Source of the DNA: Pseudomonadota bacterium
GTDB taxonomy: Bacteria; Pseudomonadota; Alphaproteobacteria; Acetobacterales; Acetobacteraceae
Assembly: GCA_021845555.1 (NCBI GenBank)
Contig: JAJZVS010000107.1
Location: forward strand, 1 to 10,330
Length of the DNA stretch: 10,330 bases
Reading direction: 5' to 3'
The notes under the pieces were generated by a model that had not been told where the DNA came from, did not search any database, and saw only the letters and a list, made by a program, of their open reading frames with translations. Positions 1 to 6,676 of this stretch are shown here, piece by piece. The position numbers and the translations under genes were made by a program. Positions within the stretch are counted from its first letter, which is position 1. Each line of letters starts with the position of its first letter.

Positions 1-1099
1 AGCCCGGCGGAAGCGGTGAAGGCGCGCCCGACCGCAGCGCGTGCAACGCGACCAGCGCCGCGGTCAGCACCAGGACGGCATTCGCCTGATGCGCCGAGGC
101 CAGCGGGATCGGCACCACCAGCAACAGCGTCGCCACCCCGAGCGCGTATTGGACCGCCACCAGCACCCCGAGCGCCAGAATCGGCCGCCGCGCGCGCGCC
201 GGCAGCCGCGCGCGCAGCCCGATGCCCACGGTGGCCAGCGCGGCGCAGGCGGTCAGCGTGGCCAGCACGCGGTGGTCGAACTGCACCGCGGCGATATTCT
301 GTGTCAGGTTGCGCCAGAACGGCGTGAGCTCGGCATAGGCCCGCGGCACCAGCCGCCCGTCCATCAGCGGAAACGTGTTGTATTCCAGCCCGGCATGGGT
401 GCCGGCGACGAAACCCCCGGCAAGGATGGTCACCCCGACCAGGACGGCCGTCAGCGCCACCGCCCGGCGCGGCGCGGCCGCCCCCGCCGGGGCGTCCGGG
501 ACCGGATGCAGCACGCCGAGCCCGGTCCACAGCACCGCGGCATACAGCACCAGCGCGAGGCCCAGGTGGATCACCAGCCGGGCCGGGGCGACCGCCGTGC
601 TGTCGGGGAAGAAGCCGGAGGCCACCATGAACCAGCCGACCGCGCCTTGCAGCCCGCCGAGCAGGAAAATCCCCAGCAGCCGCGGCGCCAGCCGCCGCTC
701 CAGCCGCCCGGTGGCCCAGAACCACAGAAGCGGGACCAGCACCGCCACGCCGATCAGACGCCCCCACAGCCGGTGGAACCATTCCAGCCAGAAGATGCGC
801 TGGAACCCGGCCAGGCCAAAGCCGTCGTTGACCAGCTTGTACTGGGGGATCTGCTTATAGAGAGCGTACAGCTTCTCCCACTGCGCATGATCGAGCGGCG
901 GCAGCGCGCCGCTCAGAGGCGCCCATTCCATGATGGACAGGCCCGAACCGGTGAGCCGCGTGAGGCCGCCGAGCACGACCATGACCAGGATCATCCCGGA
1001 GATCGCAAACAGCCAGCCGGCCACCAGGCGCCGACTCCTCGGGGCGTTCCCACGCCCCTTCGGCACCGCGTCCTGAAAGTCGGTCACGTCGAACGGCAT
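1..1099 (-). CDS. ctaA: Heme A synthase, COX15/CtaA type (3' end outside window)
   Basis: Inner-membrane enzyme that oxidises the C8 methyl of heme O to the formyl group of heme A, needed for aa3-type cytochrome oxidases. Reading the minus strand from ATG at 1099 gives 366 visible residues with no stop, close to full length for the family. The first membrane segment (about residues 27-44) runs into the family signature GGLTRLTGSGLSIMEW at 44-59. Four histidines expected as heme ligands are present: H109 (EWFHR), H178 (VIHLGLAL), H276 (FDHRV) and H337 (SAHQAN). Hydrophobic stretches recur throughout, as expected for eight helices. The start is slightly uncertain: GGAGG at 1101-1105 sits only one base from this ATG, and the next in-frame ATG (residue 36) would cut into the first helix. 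A GTG at 1115-1117 or one at 1085-1087 is possible. It lies downstream of usg on the same strand. Confidence 0.93.
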   Translation of the reverse strand, partial: MPFDVTDFQDAVPKGRGNAPRSRRLVAGWLFAISGMILVMVVLGGLTRLTGSGLSIMEWAPLSGALPPLDHAQWEKLYALYKQIPQYKLVNDGFGLAGFQRIFWLEWFHRLWGRLIGVAVLVPLLWFWATGRLERRLAPRLLGIFLLGGLQGAVGWFMVASGFFPDSTAVAPARLVIHLGLALVLYAAVLWTGLGVLHPVPDAPAGAAAPRRAVALTAVLVGVTILAGGFVAGTHAGLEYNTFPLMDGRLVPRAYAELTPFWRNLTQNIAAVQFDHRVLATLTACAALATVGIGLRARLPARARRPILALGVLVAVQYALGVATLLLVVPIPLASAHQANAVLVLTAALVALHALRSGAPSPLPPG

Positions 1100-1169
1100 A
1101 CCTCCGTCTATATGCACTGCTCGTCGATCGACAAGATGGGGCGATCGAGAAGACGGGGACGGCCAAGTA

Positions 1170-1206
1170 GGACGTGACCGTGGGACGTGACCGCGGGACG
1201 TGACCT
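1170..1206. repeat. Three tandem copies of a 13-bp unit
   Basis: The core GGACGTGACC occurs at 1170, 1183 and 1196 with an exact 13-bp period; the first two copies extend to GGACGTGACCG and the last loses its final bases. The third copy overlaps the usg stop codon (TGA, 1206-1208 on the minus strand), so the array sits between usg and ctaA and would be transcribed with them. A similar GGTCACGTC occurs just inside the ctaA start (1083-1090). No function can be assigned; slippage expansion is the simplest origin. Confidence 0.75.
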
Positions 1207-1463
1207 CAGTGCATCATCAACAGCGCCGGATGGCGCACGGAGGGGGGGCGGATCGATCCGCCGGCAGCCACCCGGACCGAATGCAGCCGCCCCTCGATCT
1301 CCCGGTGCCAGAAGGCGAGGAAGCGGCGCAGCTCGGGGAACTGCGGCGCCAGATCGTATTCCTGCCAGACGAAGGTCTGGAGCAGACCCGGATGATCGGG
1401 CATGTGATACAGGATCTCGGCGGTGGTCAGCCGGTAGTCCTTGAGCTGCAGGGCCAGGCTCAT
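1206..1463 (-). CDS. usg: Usg family protein, function unknown
   Basis: An 85-residue soluble protein typical of the alphaproteobacterial Usg family, whose role is unknown. Recognised from the conserved core LTTAEILYHMPDHPGLLQ followed by FVWQEYDLAPQFP and FLAFWHREIEGRLHSV, near full family length. The start at ATG 1461-1463 is supported by GGAGG (plus-strand 1473-1477) nine bases upstream; a reading frame open further upstream to 1586 has proline/arginine-rich sequence with no family resemblance and is leader. The C-terminal tail (from about residue 63) is basic and divergent. It is the first gene of a minus-strand pair with ctaA, separated by 106 bases, and diverges from groES across a 354-base control region. 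No membrane segment or signal peptide is visible. Confidence 0.9.
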   Translation of the reverse strand: MSLALQLKDYRLTTAEILYHMPDHPGLLQTFVWQEYDLAPQFPELRRFLAFWHREIEGRLHSVRVAAGGSIRPPSVRHPALLMMH

Positions 1464-1601
1464 GGCGGTGCGCCTCCGTCCAGGTGCGTGGGTCGTCGGG
1501 GTGGGTGCGTCCCGCGCCGCCGGGCAACCGGCGCCGCGAAGGCGAAGCATGCCACCGCCCCCTTGGGGGAACGCAAGAAAAAACATATATGATTCAATAT
1601 T

Positions 1602-1628
1602 TTAGCACTCGAATTGCACGAGTGCTGC
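1602..1628. promoter_or_regulatory. CIRCE operator, copy 1 (HrcA site)
   Basis: Left arm TTAGCACTC matches the CIRCE consensus (TTAGCACTC-N9-GAGTGCTAA) at all nine positions; the spacer is exactly nine bases; right arm GAGTGCTGC matches seven of nine. CIRCE binds the heat-shock repressor HrcA, itself folded with help from GroEL, giving feedback on groESL. This copy lies just upstream of the TTGACA hexamer at 1636, an unusual extra position. hrcA is not in the window. Confidence 0.9.
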
Positions 1629-1635
1629 CGAAGGC

Positions 1636-1663
1636 TTGACAGGGACGGCGCGCGTATCTAAGT
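1636..1663 (+). promoter_or_regulatory. Probable groESL promoter between the two CIRCE sites
   Basis: TTGACA at 1636-1641 (CTTGAC counting the preceding C) is followed by CGTATCTAAGT. With CTAAGT (1658-1663) as -10 the spacer is 16 bases; with TATCTA (1655-1660) it is 13, short for a classic sigma-70 promoter but within the range of some alphaproteobacterial housekeeping promoters. Transcription would begin near 1666-1672, at the left arm of CIRCE copy 2, the usual arrangement for HrcA repression. Whether sigma-32 (RpoH) also reads it cannot be decided from the spacing. Confidence 0.5.
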
Positions 1664-1665
1664 GT

Positions 1666-1692
1666 TTGGCACTCCCCGATCGGGAGTGCTAG
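1666..1692. promoter_or_regulatory. CIRCE operator, copy 2 (HrcA site)
   Basis: Arms TTGGCACTC and GAGTGCTAG each match eight of nine consensus positions, with the obligatory nine-base spacer (1675-1683). Its place at the predicted transcription start suggests this is the principal repression site; it would also be at the 5' end of the groESL mRNA. The arms start 64 bp after those of copy 1, about six helical turns, so two HrcA dimers would lie on roughly the same face. Confidence 0.92.
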
Positions 1693-1700
1693 CAATCGCG

Positions 1701-1747
1701 CCGCCAGGCGCCGCCGTCCCGGATCGGGACGTGGGGGCGCCGGGCGG
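1701..1747 (+). other. Large hairpin in groES 5' leader
   Basis: Three nested inverted pairs form one long stem: CCGCC (1701-1705) with GGCGG (1743-1747), GGCGCC (1707-1712) with GGCGCC (1736-1741), and GTCCCG (1716-1721) with CGGGAC (1725-1730) around a three-base loop. One A/G mismatch and a small internal loop interrupt it. It lies between CIRCE copy 2 and the groES ribosome-binding site, with no T tract, so it is not an intrinsic terminator; a role in mRNA stability or processing is inference. Confidence 0.6.
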
Positions 1748-1817
1748 TATGTTCCGGTTCGCCGGGCGCGGTGCGGCAAACCCCACCAGTGACTGACATC
1801 TCTCAGGAGCGATCCGA

Positions 1818-2132
1818 ATGAAGTTCCGTCCCCTGCACGACCGGGTTGTGGTCCGGCGTATCGAAGCCGAGGAAAAGACCGCGGGCGGCATCATCATCCC
1901 CGACACCGCCAAGGAAAAGCCGCAGGAAGGCGAAGTGATCGCCGCCGGCCCCGGCGCGCGCAACGAGCAGGGCCAGCTGGTCGCGCTCGAAGTGAAGGCC
2001 GGCGACCGCATCCTGTTCGGCAAGTGGTCCGGCACCGAGGTCAAGATCGACGGCGAGGAGCTGCTGATCATGAAGGAGTCCGACATCATGGGCATCGTGG
2101 AAGTGACCGCCGCCAAGAAGAAGGCGGCCTGA
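1818..2132 (+). CDS. groES: Co-chaperonin GroES (Hsp10)
   Basis: Cytoplasmic heptameric lid of the GroEL folding chamber. The 104-residue product opens with the hallmark FRPLHDRVVVRR (3-14), carries the mobile loop that docks on GroEL (about 16-32, with GGIIIPD at 23-29), and keeps GEVIAAGPG, KAGDRILFGKWSGTEVK and EELLIMKESDIMGIVE. It is a few residues longer than the common 95-97 because of a lysine/alanine-rich end (AAKKKAA). The ATG is preceded by AGGAG at 1805-1809. It is the first gene of the groESL operon, 57 bases ahead of groEL, under the two CIRCE sites described upstream. Confidence 0.98.
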   Translation: MKFRPLHDRVVVRRIEAEEKTAGGIIIPDTAKEKPQEGEVIAAGPGARNEQGQLVALEVKAGDRILFGKWSGTEVKIDGEELLIMKESDIMGIVEVTAAKKKAA

Positions 2133-2189
2133 TCCACTCCGCCTTTCCGGACTGAGCGCTTTCGATCGACATCAACGAGGAAGACACAC

Positions 2190-3845
<1,656 letters not shown>

Positions 3846-3889
3846 TGTCGCGCGGACGGGGTTCGCCCCGCCCGCACCGCTGAACGGAT

Positions 3890-3923
3890 CGGGGCAGGCG
3901 CTCGCGTCTGCCCCGTTTCGTTT
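3890..3923 (+). terminator. Intrinsic terminator after groEL
   Basis: CGGGGCAGGCG (3890-3900) pairs with CGTCTGCCCCG (3905-3915), eleven pairs including one G-T, around the four-base loop CTCG. It is followed by GTTTCGTTT, an interrupted T tract. It lies 45 bases after the groEL stop and should separate groESL from the cold-shock genes. Confidence 0.8.
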
Positions 3924-3994
3924 GTAGCCCGGGTTCGGCCAAGCCCCTGTTGCTCCGCCCGCTCCCCCCCCCACGATCCGGCGGCGCGCTGTCG

Positions 3995-4020
3995 CGGCGG
4001 CCGGTTGCGGCGGCCGGTTG
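3995..4020. repeat. Perfect 13-bp tandem duplication upstream of csp
   Basis: CGGCGGCCGGTTG occurs twice head to tail (3995-4007 and 4008-4020), eight bases before a TTGACA hexamer. The unit contains the palindrome CGGCCG-like core, so each copy could pair with itself or its neighbour. It may be a replication slip or a duplicated binding site; nothing in the sequence decides. Confidence 0.8.
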
Positions 4021-4132
4021 GGGCGCATTGACAGCCCCAAGGGTTTCTGTGCCAACTGTGTAACGCAATCGCGTTTTGGCTTGGCTTGCTGTGCCTCCCG
4101 TCCCCCGGGTGCTCTCAAGACGACCAAAGGCC

Positions 4133-4163
4133 CGGTTGTCTAACCGCCGCGCCCCAACGCGGC
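4133..4163 (+). other. Adjacent hairpins in the leader of the first csp gene
   Basis: CGGTT (4133-4137) pairs with AACCG (4142-4146) around GTCT, and GCCGCG (4146-4151) pairs with CGCGGC (4158-4163) around CCCCAA. The two stems abut, sharing G4146, and end about 30 bases before the ATG. Cold-shock mRNAs in other bacteria have structured leaders that switch with temperature; that this one does so is inference. Confidence 0.5.
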
Positions 4164-4193
4164 TTCCAACGAACAGAGAGAGTGACTCGAAAG

Positions 4194-4397
4194 ATGGCTA
4201 CCGGCACGGTCAAGTGGTTCAATACCACCAAGGGTTTTGGTTTCATCATGCCGCAGGATGGCGGCAAGGATGTGTTCGTCCACATCACCGCAGTGCAGGC
4301 CGCCGGCCTGCGTGGCCTGAACGAGGGCCAGAAGGTCACCTACGAAGTGGTGATGGAGCGCGGCAAGGCCGCCGCCACCAACCTTCGCGTCGCCTGA
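4194..4397 (+). CDS. Cold-shock domain protein (CspA family), copy 1
   Basis: A 67-residue single cold-shock domain, a five-strand barrel that binds single-stranded nucleic acid and acts as an RNA chaperone in the cytoplasm. It starts MATGTVKWFN and has RNP1 (KGFGFI, 13-18) and RNP2 (VFVHI, 27-31) with all aromatic binding residues. The ATG at 4194 gives the standard length; an ATG at 4086 in the same frame would add 36 unrelated residues. The ribosome-binding site is weak: a GAGAGAG run about 12 bases upstream. It is the first of a tandem pair and differs at 10 of 67 residues from its neighbour (T3M, T11A, M19V, R40K, E44D, K47N, T49S, E51D, V66L, A67V). Family membership is certain; whether it is cold-induced or constitutive cannot be told. 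Confidence 0.96.
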   Translation: MATGTVKWFNTTKGFGFIMPQDGGKDVFVHITAVQAAGLRGLNEGQKVTYEVVMERGKAAATNLRVA

Positions 4398-4424
4398 ACC
4401 CCAACTTTCGGTCCGACCGGTGGG

Positions 4425-4443
4425 GGTGATGCCAGGCATCGCC
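4425..4443 (+). other. Hairpin between the two csp genes
   Basis: GGTGATGC (4425-4432) pairs with GCATCGCC (4436-4443), eight pairs including one G-T, around the loop CAG. It starts 28 bases after the first csp stop. There is no T tract, so termination is unlikely; it could stabilise the 3' end of the first message or form part of the second gene's leader. Confidence 0.5.
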
Positions 4444-4525
4444 ACGCTGGGCGCGTCCGAATTTCCCCCGCGACCGGCGCCCCCGCGGCAAGACTTTCGG
4501 GGCGCTTCCTGAGGAGAGACGACGA

Positions 4526-4729
4526 ATGGCTATGGGAACCGTGAAGTGGTTCAACGCGACCAAGGGCTTCGGCTTCATCGTGCCGCAGGACGGCGGCAAG
4601 GACGTGTTCGTCCACATCACCGCGGTGCAGGCTGCCGGCCTGAAGGGGCTGAACGACGGGCAGAACGTCAGCTATGATGTGGTGATGGAGCGCGGCAAGG
4701 CCGCGGCCACCAACCTTCGCCTGGTTTGA
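4526..4729 (+). CDS. Cold-shock domain protein (CspA family), copy 2
   Basis: Second 67-residue cold-shock domain protein, starting MAMGTVKWFN, with intact RNP1 (KGFGFI) and RNP2 (VFVHI). It is 57/67 identical to the gene 128 bases upstream, with a much better ribosome-binding site (AGGAG, 4512-4516, nine bases before the ATG), so it is probably translated more strongly. Most substitutions are conservative and fall in the second half of the domain, which argues for retained function after an old tandem duplication. The spacer between the copies is not obviously duplicated leader sequence, apart from a shared ACTTTCGG (4404 and 4493), so the second gene may have its own promoter, though I cannot point to one. 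Confidence 0.96.
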   Translation: MAMGTVKWFNATKGFGFIVPQDGGKDVFVHITAVQAAGLKGLNDGQNVSYDVVMERGKAAATNLRLV

Positions 4730-4757
4730 CGGTTCACCACCCGACCGCCTGACCCGC

Positions 4758-4826
4758 AAGCGGTGATCCGCCGGCCGGACAACCGGCGTGGCGGCCCGCT
4801 TGTGTTGGGGCTTTCGTTTGTTCGTT
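4758..4826 (+). terminator. Candidate terminator after csp pair
   Basis: Three nested stems: AAGCGG (4758-4763) with CCGCTT (4796-4801), CCGCC (4768-4772) with GGCGG (4790-4794), GCCGG (4774-4778) with CCGGC (4783-4787), closed by the loop ACAA. A T-rich but interrupted segment follows (CTTTCGTTTGTT, 4811-4822). The T tract is not adjacent to the stem, so strength is uncertain; Rho-dependent ending is an alternative. Confidence 0.45.
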
Positions 4827-4898
4827 ATGTCGTCGCGGGCCACCACCCGCGTCCCCGATCTCTTCCCGCCGTTGTCCCCTGCCCTCGGGGCCGCGCCC

Positions 4899-5861
4899 AT
4901 GCCGTCGTTTTCGCTCGCCCAACTCGAAGACGCGCACCGGCTGATCGGCGCCTGCATGGGCCCGACGCCGTCCCTTCCCTGGCCGCTGCTCGCCGCCCGC
5001 GCCGGCGCCGAGGTCTGGGTCAAGCATGAAAACCACACCCCGGTCGGGGCCTTCAAGCTGCGCGGCGGGATCGTCTATGTCTCCGGCCTCGCGCGGGCCG
5101 GCGGCGCCCCGCGCGGGCTGATCTCGGCCACCCGCGGCAACCACGGCCAGTCCCTCGCCTGGGCCGGGCACCGCTTCGGCGTGCCGGTCAGTATCGTGGT
5201 GCCGCACGGCAACAGCGCGGAAAAGAACGCCGCGATGCGCGCCCTCGGCGCCCGGCTGATCGAGCACGGCGCCGATTTCGAGGCGGCGCGGGCGCACGCA
5301 GCCGCGCTTGCCGCCGCCGAGGGGCTGGTGTTCGCCCCCTCCTTCGCCCCCGATCTCGTGCGCGGGGTTGCGACCGCGGCGCTGGAACTGTTCCGCGCCG
5401 CGCCGCCGCTCGACGCGCTCTATGTGCCGATCGGCCTCGGTTCGGGCATTTGCGGCGCGATCGCGGTGCGCGACCTGCTGGGACTGTCCACCGACATCGT
5501 CGGCGTGCAGGCCGAGGGCGCCGCGCCCTATGCGCGCTCGCTGGAAGCCGGCCGCGTGGTGACATTGGAACGGGCCGATACGCAGGCGGACGGCATCGCC
5601 GTGCGCGCCCCGGACCCGGAGGCCCTGGCCGTCATCCGCGCCGGCGCCGCGCGCATCGTCACGGTGAGCGACGCGGCGATCGCGGCGGCGATCCGCGCGT
5701 ACTGGACCGACACCCACAACCTGGCCGAGGGCGCCGGCGCCGCCCCGCTCGCCGCGCTGCTGGCGGAACGCGGCCGCATGGCGGGCAAGCGGGTCGGGCT
5801 GATGCTGAGCGGCGGCAACATCGATCTTGCGCTGTTCCGCGCCTGGGTGGCGGCGGACTGA
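4899..5861 (+). CDS. PLP-dependent threonine/serine dehydratase-like protein
   Basis: Fold-type II pyridoxal-phosphate enzyme, most like L-threonine ammonia-lyases, which turn threonine into 2-oxobutanoate and ammonia. From ATG 4899 it has 320 residues. Visible: HENHTPVGAFKLRGG (43-57) with K53 as the PLP Schiff-base lysine; SATRGNHGQS (76-85), the substrate carboxylate loop; the phosphate-cradling glycine loop GLGSGICG (179-186); and LSGGNID near the end (304-309), where the serine contacts the pyridine nitrogen. There is no C-terminal ACT domain, so it is not the isoleucine-regulated IlvA form. Upstream in-frame ATGs (4788, 4827) would add atypical sequence and lack ribosome-binding sites; 4899 itself has only a poor one (GGGG near 4887-4890). 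Serine dehydratase or racemase activity is possible. It converges on the DUF1192 gene with a 12-base gap. Confidence 0.88.
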   Translation: MPSFSLAQLEDAHRLIGACMGPTPSLPWPLLAARAGAEVWVKHENHTPVGAFKLRGGIVYVSGLARAGGAPRGLISATRGNHGQSLAWAGHRFGVPVSIVVPHGNSAEKNAAMRALGARLIEHGADFEAARAHAAALAAAEGLVFAPSFAPDLVRGVATAALELFRAAPPLDALYVPIGLGSGICGAIAVRDLLGLSTDIVGVQAEGAAPYARSLEAGRVVTLERADTQADGIAVRAPDPEALAVIRAGAARIVTVSDAAIAAAIRAYWTDTHNLAEGAGAAPLAALLAERGRMAGKRVGLMLSGGNIDLALFRAWVAAD

Positions 5862-5873
5862 CCCGCCCCCCGC

Positions 5874-6065
5874 TCAGCCGCGACGGAAGAAGGCGTCGGC
5901 GGCGCTACGGTGGCTGTCCTTGCGCGCGATCTCCGCTTCCGTCCGGGCGATTTCGGCCCGCAACTCGGCGATGTAGTCGCGCAGTTCGGCGACGCCGAGC
6001 GGGTCGAGCAGCAGCTTCTGGAGCCGCGCCGGACGGCGCGGGGCGGCTTCCTCGTCTTCCAACAT
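5874..6065 (-). CDS. DUF1192 family small protein
   Basis: A 63-residue protein of the alphaproteobacterial DUF1192 family, function unknown. It shows the family layout: an acidic start (MLEDEE), a proline/arginine patch, then a helix LGVAELRDYIAELRAEIAR continuing with TEAEIARKD, which has heptad spacing of a short coiled coil, and the typical ending AADAFF. The start is supported by AGGAGG (plus-strand 6073-6078), seven bases away. It lies on the minus strand, 64 bases downstream of a degraded fasciclin gene, and may once have shared its transcript. No signal peptide or membrane segment. Confidence 0.87.
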   Translation of the reverse strand: MLEDEEAAPRRPARLQKLLLDPLGVAELRDYIAELRAEIARTEAEIARKDSHRSAADAFFRRG

Positions 6066-6129
6066 GCGCTGTCCTCCTGCCGGTGTGGCCCCTCCGCGAC
6101 GCCACCATCGCCGCGAAGGGGCGCGCGGA

Positions 6130-6479
6130 TCAAGCCATCAGCACGTGGTCCACCACAGGGATCACGCCGTTCGACTGCGCGACGCCGGCCGCGGTGATAT
6201 CGGCCGTGCCGCCCGTGGCGTCCTTCACGATCAGCGCGCCCGACCCGTTCATCACTCACCTCGATCGCCTGGCACTCTCCCGTCTTGAGCCTCGCCATCC
6301 CGCCGTCGGCCAGAACCCTCGCGCGCAGCTTCGTCGTGGTGTCGTCGCCCGCCACCACATGACAGATCCGGATGTTGACCAGTGCCGCCTTTGCGCAGAG
6401 CCGAGGCGGCCCCCAATGCCGGCCCCGGCGGGGCACCGGCGGCGAGGGCGGTCGCGGCAAACAGGAAAACGCGGGGCAT
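6130..6479 (-). pseudogene. Fasciclin (FAS1) domain secreted protein, decayed
   Basis: Pieces of one secreted FAS1 protein lie in order but in three frames. A start at 6477-6479 with ribosome-binding site AAGGAG seven bases away opens a signal peptide (MPRVFLFAATALAAG, with a GAASA-like cleavage site). From about 6391 another frame reads KAALVNIRICHVVAGDD and continues TTTKLRARVLADGG, the FAS1 second conserved box (usually YHVV). Near 6253-6259 it shifts again to MNGSGALIVKDATGGTADI and QSNGVIPVVDHVLMA, stop at 6130, the standard FAS1 C-terminus. The first half of the domain (box usually TVFAPT) is absent, so a deletion joined the signal peptide to mid-domain. FAS1 proteins are extracytoplasmic adhesion-type domains. 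Two frame breaks plus the missing part make a sequencing error alone unlikely. Confidence 0.82.
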
Positions 6480-6604
6480 TCCGGTGCTCCTTCGCTGCGC
6501 GGCCGGATGCGGCCGGTGCAGGATTTTTTTGTCGCGACCGGTTCCGCCGCCGCGCCGCGCGTGCCAGAACGCGCGCCCGCTCGCCTGTCTTCCCCTCTGC
6601 TCCC

Positions 6605-6629
6605 CCTTGGGCGCCTCCTTTGGGCGCCT
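6605..6629. repeat. Tandem direct repeat upstream of truB
   Basis: CCTTGGGCGCCT (6605-6616) is followed at once by CCTTTGGGCGCCT (6617-6629), differing by one inserted T. Each unit contains the palindrome GGCGCC, so the two can also pair as a six-base stem. It lies about 50 bases before truB. I see no convincing promoter in the 197-base gap between the fasciclin remnant and truB; the gap also has a GGCCG/CGGCC hairpin (6501-6514) and seven T at 6524-6530. Confidence 0.65.
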
Positions 6630-6676
6630 GCCCTTTAGCGCCGCGCCGAAGCGCCGCGTGATCCCGGAGATGTGTT

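Larger units (their letters stand above)
1464..1817. promoter_or_regulatory. Divergent usg / groES control region
   Basis: Gene-free stretch between divergent usg and groES. It holds, left to right: the usg ribosome-binding site; an AT-rich patch at 1575-1604, striking in this GC-rich DNA and a plausible site for an upstream promoter or UP-like element; CIRCE copy 1; a TTGACA-type promoter; CIRCE copy 2; a long hairpin; and the groES ribosome-binding site AGGAG (1805-1809), eight bases before the ATG. A TATGAT hexamer at 1588-1593 could be the -10 of a second promoter whose start would fall at CIRCE copy 1, but its -35 is weak. I could not identify a convincing usg promoter. Confidence 0.75.
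3846..4193. other. Gene-free stretch between groEL and first csp gene
   Basis: Contains a small hairpin with a TTCG loop (CGGGG/CCCCG, 3857-3870), the groEL terminator, a run of eight to nine C (3965-3972), a perfect 13-bp tandem duplication, a TTGACA hexamer at 4028-4033 for which I find no convincing -10, and a folded segment just before the csp start. Open frames here on either strand lack family resemblance and have no good ribosome-binding site. A long untranslated leader is the best reading, as is common for cold-shock genes. Confidence 0.6.

Noticed and set aside
41..1177. A 378-codon plus-strand open frame across ctaA
   Set aside because: The product is an arginine/glutamine/proline-rich shadow with no motif, while the opposite strand gives an unmistakable heme A synthase.
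4028..4064. TTGACA before the csp pair as a full sigma-70 promoter
   Set aside because: At spacings of 16-18 the -10 would be GCCAAC or CCAACT, very poor; the better TGTAAC is 25 bases away. Not called as a promoter.
4086..4193. An N-terminal extension of the first csp from ATG 4086
   Set aside because: Cold-shock proteins of this class are about 67 residues; the added 36 residues are unrelated leader translation.
4788..4898. Upstream starts (4788 or 4827) for the dehydratase
   Set aside because: They add proline/arginine-rich sequence not typical of the family, overlap the candidate terminator or its T-rich tail, and lack a ribosome-binding site.
5528..6460. A 310-codon minus-strand open frame spanning the dehydratase end, DUF1192 and the fasciclin remnant
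   Set aside because: Only its first 65 or so codons hold real protein similarity (the middle of FAS1); the rest is out of frame with every true gene there.
6501..6530. GGCCG/CGGCC hairpin followed by seven T upstream of truB, as a plus-strand terminator
   Set aside because: No plus-strand gene ends before it, and nine bases separate the stem from the T run; more likely leader or promoter sequence of either flanking gene.
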